Source: Nitrospirota bacterium (GTDB taxonomy: Bacteria; Nitrospirota; Leptospirillia; Leptospirillales; Leptospirillaceae). From it: a stretch of DNA of 38,398 nucleotides. The stretch covers positions 1-38,398 of the forward strand of contig JAJZCZ010000010.1 in the NCBI GenBank assembly GCA_021828805.1, read 5' to 3'. The position numbers and the translations under genes were made by a program. This document shows positions 34,631 to 38,398 of this stretch, piece after piece (within the stretch, counting starts at the first letter, position 1; each line of letters begins with the position of its first letter). The notes beneath the pieces are model-generated. The model saw only the letters and a program-made list of their open reading frames with translations. It did no database searches and had not been told where the DNA came from.

Positions 34631-36148
34631 ATGGCAACCCCGATCGGCTATCAATGGCTCGTTCAAAATCTCGACCTTGAGGTACCGCCTCCGTTGCAGA
34701 TTTCGTTGATTGGAGAGCCGAACAAGGCGGACGCTTATCCGAAGGATAAAATAAAAATTTTTCGGAAGGAGTATCAGGTTCCCGACGATCCGGTCTCCCA
34801 TCTGGCGTTTGCCCTGAAGCATGAACCGGTCGACCTGTCGATCATTGAAAGGTCTCTCAAGAAGCTGGACAAGAAAGCGATCGAGAACCATCTTCATGAG
34901 CATCTTGGAATATACGAACGTAAAATCGGATTTTACTATGAATTTCTGACCGGTCAGACCCTGAACGTCCCCAAGATGACGACGGGAAACTATATCGCAC
35001 TCCTTGATCCAGACAAATATTTCACGGCTCTTGTGGACAAAAGCAAAAAATGGAGGATCAACAACAACCTTCTTGGGACTTCGGCATTCTGTCCTGTCGT
35101 CAGAAAAACATCTGTACTCAATGAATTTATCGCCAAGAACCTTGACAAGAAGGTTCAGTATCTCATGTCCACCTACCCGTCGAGTGTCATCCTGAAGGCC
35201 AATCAGTACCTCTATCTCAAAGAGACAAAGTCCTCATTTCTCATTGAAAGGGAGGAGCCGAAGGGAGACAGGATCCGGAGGTTTGTCCAGCTCCTTCATC
35301 GGCGAAACGCTTTTCCCGGCATGAAGAAGGAAGATTTTGTCAGAATTCAGAACATGATTGTCGATCCCAGATTCGCGTCGAAGGACTACCGGACAGATCA
35401 GAATTATGTCGGAGAAAGGCTTGGGAACGGGACGGAGATCGTCCACTATATCCCTCCCTCTCCCGACTCCGTTGATTCCATGATGAACGGGCTTATCGAC
35501 ACAATGAACCGGATCGGCCAGGGAGTTCATCCCGTCATTCAGGCTGCCTGCCTTTCATTCGGATTTGTTTTTATCCACCCCTTCGATGACGGCAATGGAA
35601 GGATCCATCGCTTTCTCATTCACGACATTCTCGGGAAAGGGGATTTTACCCCTGACGATGCAATCTTTCCCGTATCCGCCCATATTTTGAACAATATGGA
35701 CGACTACAACCGGTGTCTGGAGTCCTTTTCCCGGAAGGTCATGGAAATCAGCCTTTACGATATCGATTCAGAGGGGATTCTGACAAAAAAGAACGATACC
35801 AATTTTCTCTACCGGTACTTCGATGCGACGGCGATGTCCGAATATCTGTTTAATGTCATCGAGAAGACGGTCGAGATAGACATCCCGACCGAGTTAGACT
35901 TTCTTCTCCTGCACGAAAAAGCGAAAAAAGAGATTCAGATGATCGTCGATATGCCTGACAACAAGATCGACCTGTTTATACAGGCGTGCCGACAGAACAA
36001 AGGGATCCTGAGCGACTCGAAGCGGAAAAACTTCTTCCCTATGCTTACGGATGAAGAAGTCGGCAGCATGGAGAAGGCTGTCAACACTTATCTCCCGACC
36101 GAAGTACAAGAAACCGGCATGTCTCCGGGGATGAGGTCGGCTGATTGA
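34631..36148 (+). CDS. Fic-domain AMP-transferase
   Basis: Fic enzyme of 505 residues, probably transferring AMP or another nucleotide part to a protein target. The core motif is HPFDDGNGRIHR (316-327), with all catalytic positions (H316, D/G/N and R) present, and the flap lies about 259-285. Upstream KETKSSFLIEREEP (about 197-210) resembles the inhibitory helix S/T-xxx-E-G/N; here it is S202 and E206, with Arg instead of Gly/Asn. So it seems self-inhibited (class II-like). The N-terminal and C-terminal domains are unrecognised. The gene lies between repeats A and B; there is no small antitoxin gene beside it, consistent with an internal inhibitor. GAGAGGG precedes the ATG. Confidence 0.87.
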   Translation: MATPIGYQWLVQNLDLEVPPPLQISLIGEPNKADAYPKDKIKIFRKEYQVPDDPVSHLAFALKHEPVDLSIIERSLKKLDKKAIENHLHEHLGIYERKIGFYYEFLTGQTLNVPKMTTGNYIALLDPDKYFTALVDKSKKWRINNNLLGTSAFCPVVRKTSVLNEFIAKNLDKKVQYLMSTYPSSVILKANQYLYLKETKSSFLIEREEPKGDRIRRFVQLLHRRNAFPGMKKEDFVRIQNMIVDPRFASKDYRTDQNYVGERLGNGTEIVHYIPPSPDSVDSMMNGLIDTMNRIGQGVHPVIQAACLSFGFVFIHPFDDGNGRIHRFLIHDILGKGDFTPDDAIFPVSAHILNNMDDYNRCLESFSRKVMEISLYDIDSEGILTKKNDTNFLYRYFDATAMSEYLFNVIEKTVEIDIPTELDFLLLHEKAKKEIQMIVDMPDNKIDLFIQACRQNKGILSDSKRKNFFPMLTDEEVGSMEKAVNTYLPTEVQETGMSPGMRSAD

Positions 36149-36230
36149 ATGTGCCGAATGACGCATTCAAAAAACAGGCAGAAGATGCCCCTATAAACTA
36201 AACTCTTTTCTCGAATTTCTATTTGGTAAA

Positions 36231-36274
36231 TACAGGCATAAAATGTCCAAACGGCCAATTTATGCTTGTTTTCG
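36231..36274 (+). repeat. Repeat B of the toxin-block palindromic element
   Basis: ATACAGGCATAAAATGTCC, then AAACGGCCAATTTATGC and TTGTTTTC. ACAGGCATAA and TTATGCTTGT form the outer arms of an imperfect palindrome. One unit only. It sits between the Fic gene and the second HipBA unit, in the same direction as A and C. The 398-bp gap holds this repeat and the HipBA control region. Confidence 0.85.
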
Positions 36275-36458
36275 CATTTTCACCCGTTCATGCGCGGGAA
36301 AACCCGATTCACGCAGTCCCTGAATCAAGTTCTTCACGGAAAGCATCATCAATTATGGAGACATCTATTCTGATGAAAAGAAGACTAAAATTAAATGGGA
36401 ATGGAACACATTATCCGAGACCGGATGCACATTAATTGAGACTCAATCCACCTGTTAA

Positions 36459-36478
36459 TTTTTCCCGTTAGGTAAAAA
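36459..36478 (+). promoter_or_regulatory. Upstream operator O1 of the second HipBA unit
   Basis: TTTTTCCCGTTAGGTAAAAA, an imperfect palindrome of the form TTTnCC-N4-GGnAAA. It is nearly identical to O2, except for the 4-base centre, and ends 5 bp before the -35. Confidence 0.72.
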
Positions 36479-36482
36479 TCTA

Positions 36483-36511
36483 TTGACAATTTTAAGATTA
36501 ATAGCTAAAAT
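36483..36511 (+). promoter_or_regulatory. Promoter of the second HipBA unit
   Basis: TTGACA (36483-36488, perfect), 17 bp, TAAAAT (36506-36511). The best promoter in the window by eye; the O2 operator begins on its -10. Confidence 0.75.
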
Positions 36512-36530
36512 TTCCCTATCGGTAAAAATT
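36511..36530 (+). promoter_or_regulatory. Downstream operator O2 of the second HipBA unit
   Basis: TTTCCCTATCGGTAAAAATT, the second copy of the O1 motif. The two centres are 50 bp apart, about five helical turns, so both lie on one face of the DNA. It covers the -10 and the expected start, fitting antitoxin self-repression. Confidence 0.72.
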
Positions 36531-36546
36531 TATGGAGAAAAAAGCC

Positions 36547-36810
36547 ATGAAGCCAAAAAATTTACCGCTCGGGAATATAGATTATGAGCCGATCAGGATT
36601 CGTTCGACCGAGGATCTTGGGGCCGTTCTGAAGGTCAGAAGAAAAAAGCAGAAGATGACGCAATCGGACCTGGCCGCCCTCGCCGGGACGGGTGTCCGTT
36701 ACATCGTGGATCTGGAGAAAGGAAAACAAACAGCGCAGATCGCTCCGGCACTCAAACTCATTGAGTGGCTTGGTCTCGAGGTCACCATCCGGGAGAAGAA
36801 AGTTGACTAA
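36547..36810 (+). CDS. HipB-like Xre antitoxin
   Basis: Short Xre/HipB antitoxin of 87 residues. The ATG at 36547 is preferred: GGAG lies 9 bases upstream, whereas the ATG at 36532 is only about 15 bases from the expected transcription start and lacks a ribosome site. The helix-turn-helix is TEDLGAVLKVRRKKQKMTQ, SDLAALAGTGVRYIVDLEKG, typical for HipB. The C-terminal tail LIEWLGLEVTIREKKVD forms the usual dimer beta-strand. HipA overlaps its end by 8 bp. Confidence 0.9.
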   Translation: MKPKNLPLGNIDYEPIRIRSTEDLGAVLKVRRKKQKMTQSDLAALAGTGVRYIVDLEKGKQTAQIAPALKLIEWLGLEVTIREKKVD

Positions 36811-38149
36811 GGAGCTTTTTGTCTACATCGATACCCGTAAGATCGGGACTCTTGACGAAGTGAACGGATCCCTCCGGTTCCGGTACGAGGATTCGTACCG
36901 AAAGGATCCCTCCGCGATCCCCCTGTCTTCCTGGATCCCGCTCGGGGAAGAGGAGACGGTGGGGACGCATGTCCGGAACTACTTCGAGAATCTTCTTCCT
37001 GAAGGGGATCTGAGGGATCTCATCTCCAAGGCCATCCAGGTTTCCCAAGAAAACGTCTTCGGCTTTCTCGAGCATTTCGGCGGAGACATGGCCGGAAACC
37101 TTTCCGTTCTCCTTCCCGGAGAACAGCCCGGCCAAAGACGGTACCTCAAAATTCCCAGATCCCTGATTCTGGAATGGAGCGAGAACCATTCCGGAAAACC
37201 CCTGCTCCTCCAAGCCAAGGATTCCCGCCTGTCGATCTCAGGTGCCCAGGACAAGATCTCCCTCTATCTTGACTCCGTCGGCGAATTCTATCTTCCGGTC
37301 GGCGATGCCCCCTCCACTCATATTCTAAAACCGGACATCCGGTCCCGGGAGAGTGTGCTTCACTCCTCCCTCAACGAGGCATTCGTCATGAAACTTGCGG
37401 AGAAGTCCGGCATGGACGTTCCTCAGACGGAATACCTTCCCGAAATACGATCGGTCCTCGTTAAGAGGTATGACAGGACCTGGCCGGAGGATTTGAACGG
37501 CCCAATCGGGAGGCTCAAGCAGGAGGATCTCTGCCAGCTCTCGGATGTCCTCTCGAAAAAGAAGTACGAGGCCGAAGGGGGTCTCACTCTTTCACAATGC
37601 TTCGGCCTGGTCCGGAAGCATTCGACACGACCAGGTCCGGACACGATCCGTCTCATCGGGTGGCTTGCCTTCAACGGAGCCGTCGGAAACATGGACGGAC
37701 ACGCCAAAAACCTGTCCATTCTCACCAATAGGGATGGAAAGATTCGCTTGGCTCCTTTTTATGACCTCATGTCGACAAATGTCTATCCGGAACTGAGCCG
37801 GAAAATGGCCTTCAAAATAGGAGGGGAAAACCGGCCGGACTGGCTGATGAATCGTCACTGGAAGAGATTTTCCGAAGAAATGGAGATCAAGAGTTCCCTC
37901 GTGTTCCGAACGATCGGGACCGTCATCGGGAACGTGCAAAAAGAGATCCCTTCCGTTAAGAAGGAGATCGAAGGTCTTTCCATCTCGGAATCCGAGAGAA
38001 CCTTTCTGGATAAATTGACCCGCCATATCGAGAAGAGCGCAACAAGAGCCCATCTTCTTCAGATCAACCCCGAAGGCAGTATTTCTGAGATGGATATGGG
38101 ACTCCCTCCTGGGGAGGAAGACGAGGATGAGATCCTTGAACCGTCATGA
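36803..38149 (+). CDS. HipA-like kinase toxin
   Basis: HipA-family Ser/Thr kinase of 448 residues. The start is TTG at 36803, with GGGAG about 8 bases upstream, overlapping the antitoxin stop. Residues about 1-110 form the HipA N-terminal subdomain (FGGDMAGNLSVL). The Ser-loop is SISGAQDK (144-151), the catalytic loop NMDGHAKN (D298, N303) and the metal Asp lies in APFYDLMST (D321), all like E. coli HipA. The acidic tail EEDEDEILEPS is not seen in the first HipA. The growth-arrest role and the aminoacyl-tRNA synthetase target are known only for relatives. It lies between repeats B and C. Confidence 0.92.
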   Translation: MTKELFVYIDTRKIGTLDEVNGSLRFRYEDSYRKDPSAIPLSSWIPLGEEETVGTHVRNYFENLLPEGDLRDLISKAIQVSQENVFGFLEHFGGDMAGNLSVLLPGEQPGQRRYLKIPRSLILEWSENHSGKPLLLQAKDSRLSISGAQDKISLYLDSVGEFYLPVGDAPSTHILKPDIRSRESVLHSSLNEAFVMKLAEKSGMDVPQTEYLPEIRSVLVKRYDRTWPEDLNGPIGRLKQEDLCQLSDVLSKKKYEAEGGLTLSQCFGLVRKHSTRPGPDTIRLIGWLAFNGAVGNMDGHAKNLSILTNRDGKIRLAPFYDLMSTNVYPELSRKMAFKIGGENRPDWLMNRHWKRFSEEMEIKSSLVFRTIGTVIGNVQKEIPSVKKEIEGLSISESERTFLDKLTRHIEKSATRAHLLQINPEGSISEMDMGLPPGEEDEDEILEPS

Positions 38150-38183
38150 TGTTGTCAAGAGTCATGTTGAAACAGGCTAGAAT

Positions 38184-38241
38184 TGTCCGGCGCCAAAAAA
38201 CAGGCATAATATGACCAAATGGCCAAGTTATGCTTGTTTTC
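38184..38241 (+). repeat. Repeat C of the toxin-block palindromic element
   Basis: TGTCCGGCGCCAAAAAACAG, then GCATAATATGACCAAATGG, CCAAGTTATGC and TTGTTTTC. It matches the lead of A and the arms of B. A further partial unit AAACAGGCTAGAATTGTCC begins at 38170, making tandem units of about 28 bp. It lies 29 bp from the tRNA-Pro 3' end. Confidence 0.85.
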
Positions 38242-38269
38242 ACAAGTAACACCGAGAGAGGGAGGGAGA

Positions 38270-38346
38270 TGGTCGGGGCGACAGGATTTGAACCTGCGAC
38301 CCCCTGCTCCCAAAGCAGGTGCGCTACCAAGCTGCGCTACGCCCCG
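38270..38346 (-). tRNA. tRNA-Pro (anticodon TGG)
   Basis: Reading the minus strand, a full cloverleaf runs from CGGGGCG to CGCCCCG-A-CCA; CCA is encoded. The anticodon arm is CCTGC-TTTGGGA-GCAGG with TGG at the anticodon, reading CCA/CCN proline codons. The T arm GCAGG-TTCAAAT-CCTGT is standard. Its 3' end faces the toxin block, the usual side for integrated elements. I found no second copy of its 3' end in the window. Confidence 0.97.
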
Positions 38347-38398
38347 ACGGAAAAAGAAATACTGCAAGAGGAAGGTTCCGTTTAATCTCAGTAAAAGA

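Noticed and set aside
34403-38241. Integron attC sites or a CRISPR array
   Set aside because: The repeats are few, unequally spaced by 1.8-1.9 kb and contain genes between them; the GTTRRRY core and an integrase gene are missing.
38270-38346. Duplicated tRNA 3' end marking attL/attR of an island
   Set aside because: I searched by eye for a second copy of the tRNA 3' part in the window and found none; the other end could lie outside.

Overview
This window looks like part of the chromosome of a Gram-negative bacterium with moderately high GC. Lipoproteins and exported beta-barrel-like proteins support the Gram-negative call. The gene content (autotroph-style housekeeping genes, many c-di-GMP enzymes, archaeal-type PheRS) reminds me of Leptospirillum or another Nitrospirota acidophile, but that is an impression; no marker here proves the genus.

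Layout. (1) 0-5 kb: a Fur-family regulator faces an APC transporter fused to a universal-stress domain. Upstream of that lies a two-gene minus-strand unit, an outer-membrane-type protein followed by a YCF48-like lipoprotein, with a good promoter and a long leader. (2) 5.3-8.6 kb: the classical translation cluster thrS-infC-rpmI-rplT, with infC starting at ATT and a textbook terminator after rplT. The pheST pair that often follows is not there. (3) 8.7-14.6 kb: two convergent c-di-GMP genes, a small diguanylate cyclase and a 1582-residue PAS/GAF/GGDEF/EAL protein that appears to end in a zinc-binding CZB-like domain. (4) 14.6-23.7 kb: a tightly packed minus-strand run thiG-thiE/tenI-M23 protein-thiD, then queD-oppD-oppF-pheS-pheT, running into the PAS/EAL gene. 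The PheRS is of archaeal/eukaryotic type. (5) 23.8-28.2 kb: a Fur box and promoter in front of an outer-membrane-like protein and a TPR lipoprotein, then acetyl-CoA synthetase and a VOC protein.

(6) 28.4-34.3 kb is accessory in character. It holds a HipB/HipA pair with a palindromic operator, a DUF5069-DUF1348 fusion, a C39-like cysteine-protease homologue, an EthD protein, a SnoaL-like gene broken in a C7 run, a cupin, and an acetylornithine-type aminotransferase.

(7) 34.4-38.3 kb: a Fic protein and a second HipB/HipA pair, each bracketed by copies of a short palindromic repeat (repeat A - Fic - repeat B - HipBA - repeat C), ending beside the 3' end of a tRNA-Pro gene. This repeat-partitioned toxin block is the most interesting structure in the window. 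The second HipBA promoter carries two near-identical operators 50 bp apart.

How the genes work together: region 2 and pheST supply translation; regions 3 and 4 combine cofactor synthesis (thiamine, queuosine), peptide-import ATPases and c-di-GMP turnover in long transcription units; Fur probably acts at the 23.85 kb site; regions 6 and 7 are stress, toxin and mobile-type cargo next to a tRNA.
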